From positions 412,796 to 476,795 of the forward strand of contig NZ_BBZF01000015.1 in the NCBI RefSeq assembly GCF_020884795.1: a stretch of 64,000 bases of DNA, read 5' to 3'. The stretch is from Micromonospora okii. GTDB lineage: Bacteria; Actinomycetota; Actinomycetes; Mycobacteriales; Micromonosporaceae. The translations under genes and the position numbers were made by a program. Numbering within the stretch: the first letter of the stretch is position 1; each line of letters begins with the position of its first letter. The notes below the pieces were generated by a model. That model saw only the letters and a program-made list of their open reading frames with translations, was not told where the DNA came from and did not search any database. This document shows, piece by piece, positions 8,963-20,892 of the stretch.

Positions 8963-8976
8963 TGGGAGCGCTATCA
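8963..8976. promoter_or_regulatory. CebR/LacI-type operator candidate upstream of GH62 gene
   Basis: TGGGAGCGCTATCA matches 12 of 14 positions of the CebR-type palindrome TGGGAGCGCTCCCA known from actinobacterial cellulose and saccharide regulons. It lies in the 352-nt divergent gap (8827-9178) between the GH62 gene and the prenyl synthase gene, about 137 nt before the GH62 start. Just beside it at ~8976-9000 the sequence turns AT-richer and could hold a promoter. Apart from this I see nothing distinctive in the gap. Which LacI-family protein would bind is unknown. Confidence 0.5.
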
Positions 8977-9178
8977 GAGATAACTGTAGATGTTTTCGGC
9001 CCGGCTCCACATCACCCCTCACCCCCGCGGCGAAGCGGACGCCCGGCGGCCTGCGCTCGTCGGGGGGTGGTCGCCCGCCGGACGGCGGCCGGGCCGGGGC
9101 CGGCCACGGTCGGGCCGCTCCGGCGCGCCACGGGGCGCTGATGGCGTAGGTCCCGGGGGGACCGGCTAGCGTCGGGGC

Positions 9179-10261
9179 GTGACCCACGCTGCTCCCGTAT
9201 CCCCCATCGACCGCGCCGGCCTGCGCCAACGCGTCGACAAGGCCCTCACCGACTTCCTCGCCGGCCAGCGCGCCTGGATGGCGACCGTCGACGACGCGCT
9301 GATGCCGGTGGCCGAGGCGATCGAGGCGTTCGTGCTGGGTGGCGGCAAGCGGCTGCGCCCGGCCTTCGCGTATTGGGGTTTCCGGGGCGCGGGCGGGGGC
9401 GACGCGGACCAGGTGGTGACCGCCCTGTCCGCGCTGGAGTTCGTGCAGGCCAGCGCGCTCATCCACGACGACCTGATGGACCGCTCGGACACCCGACGGG
9501 GTGAGCCGGCGGTGCACCGCCGCTTCGCCGCCCGGCACCGGGCGGCCGGCTGGGGCGGGGACGCCGACGGGTTCGGCGACGCGGCGGCGATCCTGCTCGG
9601 CGACCTCTGCCTGGTCTGGTCCGACGATCTGCTGCACTCAGCCGGGCTGGACCCGCGCGTCGTCGCCCGGGCCCGCCCGGTCTTCGACGAGATGCGCAGC
9701 GAGGTCACCGTCGGGCAGTACCTCGACGTGCTCACCCAGGTCACCGGGGACACCTCGGTGGAGCGGGCCAGCAAGGTGGCCCGGTACAAGTCGGCCAAGT
9801 ACACCGTCGAGCGCCCGCTGTTGCTGGGCGCGGCGCTGGCCGACGCGCCGGCGGACGTCCGGGCGGCCTACTCGGCGTACGGGCTGCCGCTGGGCGAGGC
9901 GTTCCAGCTCCGCGACGACGTGCTGGGCGTCTTCGGCGACCCGGCGCAGACCGGCAAGCCGGCCGGCGACGACCTGCGCGAGGGGAAGCGGACGTACCTC
10001 GTCGCGGCGGCCGTGGAGGCGACCGACGACGCCGGCCGGGAGCTGCTGCTCGGCCGGCTCGGCGACCCCGACCTGGACGCCGGGGGCGTGGCCCGGCTGC
10101 GCGAGCTGATCACCTCGACCGGGGCGCTGGCCCGGACCGAGGAGCGGATCGCCGCGCTGACCGACGCGGCGCTCGCCGCGCTGGCCACCGTCGACCTGGA
10201 GACCGAGGCCCGCCAGTCCCTGGTCGACCTCGCCATCGCCGCCACCCGCCGCGCCGACTGA
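9179..10261 (+). CDS. idsA: polyprenyl (geranylgeranyl-type) diphosphate synthase
   Basis: A 360-residue trans-prenyltransferase that condenses IPP with allylic diphosphates to make C15-C20 or longer precursors. The first aspartate-rich motif is LIHDDLMDRSDTRRG, the chain-binding GGGKRLRPAFAYWG precedes it, and the second acidic motif is FQLRDDVLGVFGD. KPAGDDLREGKRTYL is the conserved Lys-rich block. The start is GTG at 9179. It lies next to the Rv2175c/pknL pair, as idsA2 (Rv2173) does in mycobacteria. It could supply the carotenoid pathway encoded 4 kb away, or isoprenoid lipids; chain length cannot be fixed by eye. Confidence 0.88.
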   Translation: MTHAAPVSPIDRAGLRQRVDKALTDFLAGQRAWMATVDDALMPVAEAIEAFVLGGGKRLRPAFAYWGFRGAGGGDADQVVTALSALEFVQASALIHDDLMDRSDTRRGEPAVHRRFAARHRAAGWGGDADGFGDAAAILLGDLCLVWSDDLLHSAGLDPRVVARARPVFDEMRSEVTVGQYLDVLTQVTGDTSVERASKVARYKSAKYTVERPLLLGAALADAPADVRAAYSAYGLPLGEAFQLRDDVLGVFGDPAQTGKPAGDDLREGKRTYLVAAAVEATDDAGRELLLGRLGDPDLDAGGVARLRELITSTGALARTEERIAALTDAALAALATVDLETEARQSLVDLAIAATRRAD

Positions 10262-10379
10262 GCTCCCCGGCCGGCACCACGACCGCGCCCCTCGGCCGGG
10301 CCCGTCACCGCGCCCCTCAGCCGGGTCCCGTCACCGCGTTCCTCGGCCCGGTCCGAGGTCGGCCGGGCCGGGTTACATG

Positions 10380-10445
10380 GTCGACTCCATGTCGGCGACA
10401 TCGCGGGGTTCCACGCCGGGGATCCCCGCCACGTCGCCGACATGG
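10380..10445. repeat. extragenic palindromic repeat, family B (CATGTCGGCGACAT)
   Basis: The gap between idsA and the Rv2175c-like gene contains GTCGACTCCATGTCGGCGAC running into ATCGCGGGG, then a second inverted half CGTCGCCGACATGG at 10432-10445. The core CATGTCGGCGACATG is a near-perfect palindrome. The same core with the adjacent GGAGTCGA flank recurs in inverted orientation at 30183-30206, so this is a dispersed element rather than a local operator. Confidence 0.6.
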
Positions 10446-10465
10446 TGTCGGGTCCGGGGGTACGG

Positions 10466-10909
10466 TCAGAAGCCGAGCGCCTGGGCGCGGCGCTTGACCT
10501 CGCGGGCGTGGTCGCCGCCGAGCGTGGCGGCCGGGGTGCCACCGGACAGGGTGGCATCCGGCTCGTAGAGCCAGCGCATCGCGGCCTCGTCGTCGTAGCC
10601 GGCGTCGGCCAGCAGCGTGAGCACGCCGGGCAGGTGCTTGAGCACGGTGCGGTTGGCCACCAGGTCGGCGGGGATCCGGCGGACGCCGTCGCGGCGTACG
10701 GCCAGCAGCTCCCGCTCCCGGATCATCTGGTGGACCTTGCTGATCGTCAGGTCGAGGCGCTCGGCGACGTCCGGCAGGGTCAGCCACTCGGTGGCGCCGG
10801 CGTGCTCGGCGCCGGAGGCGGCCTGGTCGGCGGGGTCTGCGCCGGAGGCGGCCTGGTCGGCGGGGTCTGCGCCGGAGGCGGCCTGGTCGGAGGGTACGGA
10901 GTCGGTCAC
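10466..10909 (-). CDS. Rv2175c-type HTH DNA-binding protein, likely PknL substrate
   Basis: A 147-residue protein. The last ~105 residues match the mycobacterial Rv2175c family: WLTLPDVAERLDLTISKVHQ is the winged-HTH recognition region, followed by MIRERELLAVRRDGVRRIP and a conserved C-terminal helical part. In M. tuberculosis this protein is phosphorylated by PknL near its N terminus, which lowers DNA binding; here pknL lies divergently 141 nt away. The ~40-residue N-terminal tail is unusual, made of three DQAASGADPA-like decapeptides encoded by a 30-bp tandem repeat. The GTG start at 10909 is chosen because the homology and codon pattern end there. Function is by homology. Confidence 0.82.
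   Translation of the reverse strand: MTDSVPSDQAASGADPADQAASGADPADQAASGAEHAGATEWLTLPDVAERLDLTISKVHQMIRERELLAVRRDGVRRIPADLVANRTVLKHLPGVLTLLADAGYDDEAAMRWLYEPDATLSGGTPAATLGGDHAREVKRRAQALGF
10811..10892. repeat. 30-bp in-frame tandem repeat in regulator N terminus
   Basis: Units start at 10811, 10841 and 10871 (the third incomplete). Being a multiple of three, the repeat adds decapeptides of Ala/Asp/Ser/Gly to the tail of the Rv2175c-like protein without breaking the frame. Copy number is likely to vary by replication slippage. Confidence 0.85.
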
Positions 10910-11050
10910 CCGATCACCCTGCCACGCCCCGGGCGGAGACGGCGAGGGGCACCCCCCGCGCCGCCGGAAACCGCTCGTGACCGGGCTGTCGGCCCCCGGC
11001 TGTAGCATCCTGTTCATCCCCCGCCCTCTGGACACATAGACTGCCTGCCG

Positions 11051-13036
11051 ATGGACACACAGGTCGCCGACACGTTGCTGGGCTCGCTGATCGACGAGCG
11101 CTACCGCATCCGCGGTCGCGTGGCTCGCGGCGGCATGGCGACCGTGTACACCGCCACCGACGAGCGCCTGGAGCGCACCGTGGCGGTCAAGATCATTCAC
11201 CCGACCCAGGCCACCGAGGCGCGGACCCGCGCCGCCGGGTTCCTGGAGCGGTTCACCGACGAGGCGAAGACCATCGCCCGCCTGACCCACCCGAACGTCG
11301 TGGCGGTCTACGACCAGGGCACCCACGCCGGCCTGCCGTACCTGGTGATGGAGTACGTGCGGGGCCGGACGCTGCGGGAGGTCCTCGCCGAGCGGCGGCG
11401 CCTCAACCCCGACGAGGCGCTGGCGATCATGGAGCAGATGCTCGCCGCGATCGCCGCCGCGCACCGCTCCGGGCTGGTGCACCGCGACGTCAAGCCGGAG
11501 AACGTGCTGGTCGCCGAGGCGCCCACCGGCGGCCCGGCGAGCCTGGTCGACAGCGTCGTCAAGGTCGCCGACTTCGGGCTGGCCCGGGCCGTGGAGGCCA
11601 GCGCGGAGGAGGAGCAGGGCAACCAGCTCATGGCCACCGTGGCGTACGTCGCGCCGGAGCTGGTCACCGAGGGGCGCTCCGACACCCGCACCGACGTCTA
11701 CTCGGCCGGGATCGTGCTGTTCGAGATGCTCACCGGCCGGGTGCCGTACGAGGGTGACCGGCCGGTGGACGTCGCCTGGCAGCACGTCGACCGGGACGTG
11801 CCGGCCCCCTCGACGCTGGTGCCGGGGCTGCCCCGGGGCCTCGACGACCTCGTGGCCCGCGCCACCCGCCGCGACCCGGCCGCCCGCCCGGCCGACGCCG
11901 CCGCCCTGCTGACCGAGGTGCAGGCGGTCCGCGACGAGCTGGGCAGCGCCAACACGCACACCACCGTCCTGCGCACGCTGGCCGACCCCGCCAGCGTGGC
12001 GCAGCCGACCATGGTGGTCGCGGCGGTCCAGCCGGTCGAGCGCCCGGCCTGGGCGCGGCTGCCCGAGGCGGCCAAGGAGCCGCAGCGCCCGCACCGACGC
12101 CGGTCCGTGCCGGAGGGCGACGGGCCGCTGGCCCGGCTCGGCGCGCTGCGTAGGCGGGTCATGGCCGACCCGCGTGGCCGCAGGGGTGTCCTGGCGGCCG
12201 TGGTGATGCTCGGCCTGGTCGTGGCGCTCGGCTGGTGGTTCGGGCTGGGCCGGTACACGGTGGCCCCCGAGCTGGTCAGCCTCAGCAAGGCCGAGGCGGA
12301 GGCGCAGGCCAGCCGGGGTGGCTTCGTCCTGCAGTACGCCAAGCCCCGCCACGACGACAAGGTCAAGCGCGACGACGTGGTCGCACAGGATCCGGCTGCC
12401 GCCGAGCGGATCGTCAAGGGCGGCACGATCACCCTCACCCTGTCGCTGGGGCCGGAACGGGTGTCGGTGCCGGACGTGGTGGGCAAGGAGTTCGAGCTGG
12501 CCGAGGAGGACCTGCGCAACGCCGAGCTGGTGGTGGCCAAGGGCAACGCCCGGTACGACGACAACCTGCCCGAGGGCGTGGTGCTGGAGACCGACCCGAA
12601 GGTCGGCACCGAGGTCAAGCCCGGCGAAAAGGTGACGGTCGTCCTGAGCAGGGGCAAGGCGCCGATCTCGGTGCCCAACCTGATCGGCAAGAGCCTCACC
12701 GACGCCCGGGCCGCCCTGTCCCAGCTCGGCCTGGTGCCGGTGGAGACGTACAAGGACTCGGAGAAGCCGCGCGACGAGGTCCTCGACCAGAGCCCGGGCC
12801 AGGGCACCGGCGTGGAGCGGGGCGCCCAGGTCAAGCTCGGCGTCAGCAAGGGCCCGCCGCAGGTCGTCGTGCCGCGGGTGATCGGTCTGCCCTGCCAGCA
12901 GGCCAAGCAGCAGTTGGAGAGCCAGGGCTTCCCGGTGAACGTGCAGTTCAACCCCAACGCCACCGTCCGGTTCCAGAGCCCGGGGGAGAACTCCCAGGTC
13001 AACCCGGGCACCCAGGTCACCCTCGGATGTCTGTAG
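11051..13036 (+). CDS. pknL: membrane Ser/Thr protein kinase with four PASTA domains
   Basis: A PknB-type receptor kinase of 661 residues. The kinase domain (~18-275) has the glycine loop GRVARGGMATVY, catalytic Lys in VAVKII, HRDVKPENVLV and DFGLAR. A disordered linker follows, then one membrane helix around residues 377-397 (GVLAAVVMLGLVVALGWW). Four extracellular PASTA repeats fill ~400-661, with motifs such as VPDVVGKEFELAEEDL and VPNLIGKSLTDARAAL; these bind muropeptide or lipid II in related kinases. Divergent pairing with the Rv2175c homologue identifies it as PknL-like. Substrates beyond that protein are unknown. Confidence 0.93.
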   Translation: MDTQVADTLLGSLIDERYRIRGRVARGGMATVYTATDERLERTVAVKIIHPTQATEARTRAAGFLERFTDEAKTIARLTHPNVVAVYDQGTHAGLPYLVMEYVRGRTLREVLAERRRLNPDEALAIMEQMLAAIAAAHRSGLVHRDVKPENVLVAEAPTGGPASLVDSVVKVADFGLARAVEASAEEEQGNQLMATVAYVAPELVTEGRSDTRTDVYSAGIVLFEMLTGRVPYEGDRPVDVAWQHVDRDVPAPSTLVPGLPRGLDDLVARATRRDPAARPADAAALLTEVQAVRDELGSANTHTTVLRTLADPASVAQPTMVVAAVQPVERPAWARLPEAAKEPQRPHRRRSVPEGDGPLARLGALRRRVMADPRGRRGVLAAVVMLGLVVALGWWFGLGRYTVAPELVSLSKAEAEAQASRGGFVLQYAKPRHDDKVKRDDVVAQDPAAAERIVKGGTITLTLSLGPERVSVPDVVGKEFELAEEDLRNAELVVAKGNARYDDNLPEGVVLETDPKVGTEVKPGEKVTVVLSRGKAPISVPNLIGKSLTDARAALSQLGLVPVETYKDSEKPRDEVLDQSPGQGTGVERGAQVKLGVSKGPPQVVVPRVIGLPCQQAKQQLESQGFPVNVQFNPNATVRFQSPGENSQVNPGTQVTLGCL

Positions 13037-13038
13037 GC

Positions 13039-13908
13039 ATGACGACGCCCGCAGCGCACCGCCCGGTCGGCTCGCACACCCCCACCTCGGGTGGGCTGGC
13101 GAGGGCCGCCCTGCCGTACGTCGACGCGGCCGGCTCCGAGGTGGTCCAGGTCTACGTGTCCAACTCCCGGGGCTGGGCGCTGCCCCCGGGCGACCCGGCC
13201 CAGGACGGGCTGTTCCGCCACGGCTGCGCCGAGCGCGGCGTCGCGGTCTTCATCCACGCGTCGCTGCTGGTGAACCTGGGCTCCCCCACCCCGGCGACGG
13301 TCGAGCGGTCGGCGGAGACCCTGGCCCACGCGCTGCGCCGGGGCCGGGCGATCGGCGCGCGGGGCGTGGTGTTCCACGCCGGCAGCGCGGTCGACGCGGG
13401 GCACGCCGACGCCGCCATGCGGCAGGTGCGCGAGTCGCTGCTGCCGCTGCTGGACGCCACCGCCGCCGAGGACGGCCCGCTGCTGCTGGTCGAGCCGAGC
13501 GCGGGTGGCGGCCGGTCGCTGGCCTCCCGGGTGGAGCAGCTCGGCCCCTACCTCGACGCGGTGGACCGGCACCCGGCACTGGGCGTGTGCTTCGACACCT
13601 GCCACGCCTGGGCGGCCGGGCACGACCTGGCCGCCGAGGGCGGGATGACGGCCTGCCTGGACGCGCTGGTGGCGACGGTGGGGCCGGGCCGGCTGCGGCT
13701 GGTGCACGCCAACGACTCGAAGGACCTGTGCGGCTCCACCCGGGACCGGCACGAGAACATCGGCAAGGGCAGCATCGGCGAGCCGGCGTTCGCCGAGCTG
13801 ATGGCCCATCCCGCCACGGCGGGCGTGCCGATCGTGGTGGAGACCCCGACGGAGAAGCACGTGGGCCACGCCACCGACATAGCCACCCTCCGCCGCCTCC
13901 TCCCCTGA
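13039..13908 (+). CDS. nfo: deoxyribonuclease IV / AP endonuclease family
   Basis: A TIM-barrel endonuclease IV of about 289 residues acting on abasic sites in base-excision repair. Metal-site motifs are visible: VFHAGSAVDAG (His), LLLVEPSAGGG (Glu), LGVCFDTCHAWAAGHDL (Asp/His), RLRLVHANDSKDLCGSTRDRHENIG (the strongest family signature, split by several ligands) and IVVETPT (Glu). The ATG at 13039 lies 2 nt after the pknL stop; an in-frame ATG at 13027 would overlap pknL by 10 nt. The position suggests cotranscription with pknL. Confidence 0.9.
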   Translation: MTTPAAHRPVGSHTPTSGGLARAALPYVDAAGSEVVQVYVSNSRGWALPPGDPAQDGLFRHGCAERGVAVFIHASLLVNLGSPTPATVERSAETLAHALRRGRAIGARGVVFHAGSAVDAGHADAAMRQVRESLLPLLDATAAEDGPLLLVEPSAGGGRSLASRVEQLGPYLDAVDRHPALGVCFDTCHAWAAGHDLAAEGGMTACLDALVATVGPGRLRLVHANDSKDLCGSTRDRHENIGKGSIGEPAFAELMAHPATAGVPIVVETPTEKHVGHATDIATLRRLLP

Positions 13909-13937
13909 CCCTCCCCTGCCGCCCCCACCCAGGGGTC

Positions 13938-13991
13938 GATCAAGAGGTTTCCGTCAGGGTCGGGGCTGCGGCTGACGCGAACCTCTTGATC
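13938..13991. terminator. long hairpin, TTGATCAAGAGGTT-type repeat between convergent genes
   Basis: GATCAAGAGGTT at 13938-13949 is perfectly complementary to AACCTCTTGATC at 13980-13991, and inside it CGTCAG (13952-13957) pairs with CTGACG (13972-13977). It lies between convergent nfo and threonine aldolase genes. The arm sequence is AT-richer than its surroundings and looks like a dispersed palindromic element that may also act as a bidirectional terminator. Confidence 0.6.
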
Positions 13992-14039
13992 AACGTGGCT
14001 GACCCGGCCCTAGTGAACGACAGGGCGTGAGGGCCGGGG

Positions 14040-15073
14040 TCAGGCGCGGAGGATGGTCGTGAGGACGGCGGCGGCCCGGTCCACGGCGTCGTCGTCGACG
14101 TCCATGTGGGTGACCAGGCGGGCGGTGCGCGGGCCGAGGACGGAGATCAGCACGCCCTCCGCGCGGGCGGCGGCGGCCAGGCCCGGCGCGTCCAGCGGGG
14201 ACTTGCTCAGGTCCAGCGGGACCAGGTTCGTGCGCACGGCGGTGGCGAGCACCCCGAACGGGGCGACCGCCTCGGCCAGCCGGGCGGCCTTCGCGTGGTC
14301 GGCGGCGAGCCGCTCGACGTGGTGGGCCAGGGCGTACCGGCCGGCGGCGGCGAGGACGCCCGCCTGCCGCATCCCGCCGCCCATCCGCTTGCGGATCGTC
14401 CGGGCCCGCGCGATCCGCTCGGCGCTGCCGACGACCAGGGAGCCGACCGGCGCGCCGAGGCCCTTGGAGAGGCAGACGGACAGGGTGTCGAACAGCGCGC
14501 CGTACGTCGCGAGGGGCACCCCGTCGGCGACGTGCGCGTGCCAGATCCGGGCCCCGTCGCAGTGCAGCGCCAGCCCGTTGTCGTCGGCGACCCGGCGCAG
14601 CTCGCGCAGGGTGGCGAGGGGAATGACCCCGCCGCCGCCCCGGTTGTGGGTCTGCTCGACGGCGACGGCCCGGGTCGGCACCGCGAAGTAGCCGTCCGGG
14701 CGGACCATGCGGGCCACCACGTCCGGGTCGATGTCCGCGCCGACCGCCGGCCACGTCCGCGACGAGATCCCGCCGTACGCCGCCGCCGCGCCGATCTCGT
14801 ACGTGACCACGTGCGCGTCGGCGTCGCAGAGCAGCTCGTCACCGGGCGGCACCACGAGTTGCAGGGCGATCTGGTTGGCCATCGACCCGGTCGGGGCGAA
14901 CAGCGCCGCCTCGTGCCCGAACAGCGCGGCGACCTCGGCTTCGAGGGCGTTGACCGTCGGGTCCTCCCCGTAGACGTCGTCGCCGACCTCGGCGGCGGCC
15001 ATCGCCTCCCGCATCCCGGCGGTGGGCCGGGTCACGGTGTCCGAACGCAGGTCGACAAGAGCGTCAGCCACGG

Positions 15074-15077
<4 letters not shown>
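14040..15077 (-). CDS. ltaE: low-specificity L-threonine aldolase
   Basis: A PLP enzyme of 345 residues splitting threonine or allo-threonine to glycine and acetaldehyde. Family signposts are [18 protein letters not shown] at the N terminus, [40 protein letters not shown] (Asp for the PLP ring) and the lysine motif [15 protein letters not shown]. The ATG follows GGAGGGG. Upstream is a duplicated repeat that carries the same ribosome-binding site and first codons (see 15074-15188), creating a mini-ORF whose stop overlaps this start. Confidence 0.92.
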
Positions 15078-17317
<2,240 letters not shown>

Positions 17318-17324
17318 ACGCAGG

Positions 17325-17362
17325 CCGGCGGGGAGGGACCGGGTACGGTCCCTCCCCGCCGG
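17325..17362 (-). terminator. strong hairpin downstream of chitinase gene
   Basis: A perfect 16-bp inverted repeat, CCGGCGGGGAGGGACC / GGTCCCTCCCCGCCGG, with a 6-nt loop, lies 30 nt beyond the chitinase stop. It is the strongest stem found in the window and is well placed to end the chitinase transcript. Confidence 0.8.
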
Positions 17363-17391
17363 GTGGGGTGTTGCGTCAGCCCTCAGCTAGC

Positions 17392-19023
<1,632 letters not shown>

Positions 19024-19044
19024 GTAGCGCTCCCCAAACAGTTA

Positions 19045-19055
19045 GGAAACTTTCC
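19045..19055. promoter_or_regulatory. GGAAACTTTCC palindrome upstream of chitinase
   Basis: A perfect 5-bp-arm inverted repeat (GGAAA-C-TTTCC) lies about 22 nt before the chitinase start, in an AT-rich patch that contrasts with its surroundings. Placement overlapping the likely transcript start suggests a repressor site. It does not resemble the DasR consensus. The rest of the gap to 19183 shows nothing further. Confidence 0.45.
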
Positions 19056-19183
19056 AAAAGGATTGCTGCGACGCTACTCACGGCGTCACCACTTCGTCAA
19101 GATGTACATGCGTCGATGGTGAGGAAATCCCGCCGGCGCGGCGGGCGGCGCAGCGGACGAGGTCACCTGGGTAGCCTCGATCC

Positions 19184-19672
19184 ATGACCGTCTTCGACAT
19201 CGAGATCGACGCCCTGTCCGGCGGCCCGGCCGACCTCGCCCGCCACCGGGGCAGGGCGCTGCTGGTCGTCAATGTGGCCTCCCGCTGCGGGCTCACCCCG
19301 CAGTACGCCGGGCTCCAGGCGCTCTCCGACACGTACGCCGACCGGGGCCTGGTGGTGCTCGGCGTGCCGTGCAACCAGTTCGCGGGCCAGGAGCCGGGGA
19401 CCGCCGACGAGATCGGCGAGTTCTGCCGGGCCAACTACGGGGTGACCTTCCCGCTGACCGAAAAGGTCGACGTCAACGGCCCGGCCCGGCACCCGCTCTA
19501 CGCGGCCCTGGTGTCCACGGCCGACGCCGAGGGGCACACCGGCGACGTGCGGTGGAACTTCGAGAAGTTCCTGGTCGCGCCGGACGGCACGGTGGCGGGC
19601 CGGTTCGCCCCGACCGTCGCGCCGGACTCCCCCGAGCTGCGCACGGCCATCGAGAAGGTCCTGCCGGCGTAG
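19184..19672 (+). CDS. glutathione peroxidase family thiol peroxidase
   Basis: A 162-residue peroxidase of the thioredoxin fold, reducing hydroperoxides. VVNVASRCGLTPQY contains the peroxidatic Cys (a Cys, not Sec, enzyme), VLGVPCNQFAGQEPG has the Gln and a second Cys, and WNFEKFLVAPDG supplies the active-site Trp/Asn. Actinomycetes generally lack glutathione, so thioredoxin or mycothiol-linked reduction is more likely (general knowledge). It is a single gene with its own ATG, 160 nt from the divergent chitinase. Confidence 0.9.
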   Translation: MTVFDIEIDALSGGPADLARHRGRALLVVNVASRCGLTPQYAGLQALSDTYADRGLVVLGVPCNQFAGQEPGTADEIGEFCRANYGVTFPLTEKVDVNGPARHPLYAALVSTADAEGHTGDVRWNFEKFLVAPDGTVAGRFAPTVAPDSPELRTAIEKVLPA

Positions 19673-19828
19673 CCGACACGCAGGAAGGCCCGCCCGCACC
19701 GCCCACACGCGAGCGAGGGGGCGCAGCGGCGCGGCCGACACGCCGATACGCCAGAAGGCCCGCCGGCGCTGCCGACGCGCGAGAGGGCGCTGTCGGGTCA
19801 GCCGTCGGGGAAGGACGCGCACGCGGGC

Positions 19829-19869
19829 GAGGCCGCGCGCCCACCCTCACGGGGCGGGCGCGCGGCCTC
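19829..19869. terminator. bidirectional hairpin between peroxidase and esterase genes
   Basis: GAGGCCGCGCGCCC (19829-19842) pairs perfectly with GGGCGCGCGGCCTC (19856-19869) around a 13-nt loop, between convergent genes. The rest of the 225-nt gap holds imperfect direct repeats of GCCGACACGC...GAAGGCCCGCC around 19672-19765. Confidence 0.7.
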
Positions 19870-19897
19870 GGTGGTCACCGGCGCGGGGCCGGCCCGC

Positions 19898-20701
19898 TCA
19901 GCCCGCGGCGGTGCGGAACACCGGGTAGTAGCCGCCGGCCTGGCCGGCTGCCGTCGGGTGGTACGAGACGCCGATGTTCAGGAAGTTCAGGGCGTGCATC
20001 CACTTCTCGCCGTAGCTGCACAGCTGGTGGCCGACGAAGGCCGACCGCACGTCGGCGAACTTGAACCCGGCCGAGGTGGCGGCGGTGCGGATGATGTCGT
20101 CGACCAGGTTGATGCCCGCGTTGAGCCTCGTCCGGGAGGTCGTGGTCAGCCCGACGCAGGGCGTGCCGAGCTGGTAGAAGACCGGGTAGCCGACGACCAC
20201 CACCCGGGCCGAGGGCGCCTTGGCCTTGATTGCGTTGTAGGTGTTCGCCAGCTTGGCGGGCAGCTCCGTGCGCGCCTTCACCTCGGCGGCGGCCACGGCG
20301 GCCACGCACTGGCTCTCGCCCTGGAGCACACAGGTCTGCATGATGGTGGAGAAGCCGACGTCGTTGCCGCCGATGGTGACGCTGACCAGCGTGGTGCTCG
20401 ACGACAGGGCCGAGACCTGCTTGCTGATCACGTCCGAGGTGATCGCCCCGGAACAGGCCACCGACTTGTACGAGGCGGGCTTGACCTTGGTGTTGTACAG
20501 CGCCGAGTACGCGTTCGTGCTGCGCTTGCAGGCACCACTCTCGGCGGTGTAGCTGTCGGCGCCGACGCCGGAGGCGTACGAGTCACCAAGTGCGACGTAG
20601 TGGTCGCTGGCCGACGCCTGGGCGGGCACGGCCAGCGCGAGCGTGGCACCGAGGGATGCCGCGACGCTCACGGCGAGGGTAATGAGGCGGGATCTCCGCA
20701 C
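19898..20701 (-). CDS. secreted SGNH/GDSL esterase-lipase
   Basis: A secreted hydrolase of 267 residues. The start is taken as GTG at 20701 (VRRSRLITLAV), which follows AGGAGT and gives a clean signal peptide ending at AQASA; the frame extends upstream without such features. The SGNH blocks are YVALGDSYASGVGA (nucleophile Ser), the Gly region ACSGAITSDVI, SVTIGGNDVGFS (Gly/Asn block) and SYHPTAAGQ (His). Cys residues at three places could form disulfides as in Streptomyces lipases of this family. It acts outside the cell on ester lipids; the substrate is not predictable. It is monocistronic, with an AT-rich promoter region at ~20730-20765. Confidence 0.88.
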   Translation of the reverse strand: MRRSRLITLAVSVAASLGATLALAVPAQASASDHYVALGDSYASGVGADSYTAESGACKRSTNAYSALYNTKVKPASYKSVACSGAITSDVISKQVSALSSSTTLVSVTIGGNDVGFSTIMQTCVLQGESQCVAAVAAAEVKARTELPAKLANTYNAIKAKAPSARVVVVGYPVFYQLGTPCVGLTTTSRTRLNAGINLVDDIIRTAATSAGFKFADVRSAFVGHQLCSYGEKWMHALNFLNIGVSYHPTAAGQAGGYYPVFRTAAG

Positions 20702-20788
20702 GTCGCACTCCTGGGGGTGGGAAGTGGTGGTTAGAGATAGATACCACTGCATGCATGATTTATGGAAGATCACCGATAGGGGTAGGGA

Positions 20789-20836
20789 AGGGTGCCTTCT
20801 CAACGTCTGAGGTAGAAAGGGGTTCCCTTCTCAGTC
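20789..20836. repeat. degenerate family A-like repeat
   Basis: GAAGGGTGCCTTCTC (a near palindrome) is followed by AGAAAGGGGTTCCCTTCTC. The layout resembles the first half of the family A repeat (GAGAAGGGCGCCCTTCTC) but lacks GTTAAC. It sits in the divergent gap between the esterase and the exonuclease genes. Confidence 0.4.
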
Positions 20837-20892
20837 GGTCACCGAGCGACCCCGGTCGTCCACAGGGGATGAAGACGTGACCGGTCCTCGGC

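Noticed and set aside
11308..11691. Minus-strand frame inside pknL
   Set aside because: Antisense shadow of conserved kinase motifs.
19024..19183. DasR (GlcNAc) operator at the chitinase
   Set aside because: No match to the ACTGGTCTAGACCAGT-type consensus; only the unrelated GGAAACTTTCC palindrome is present.
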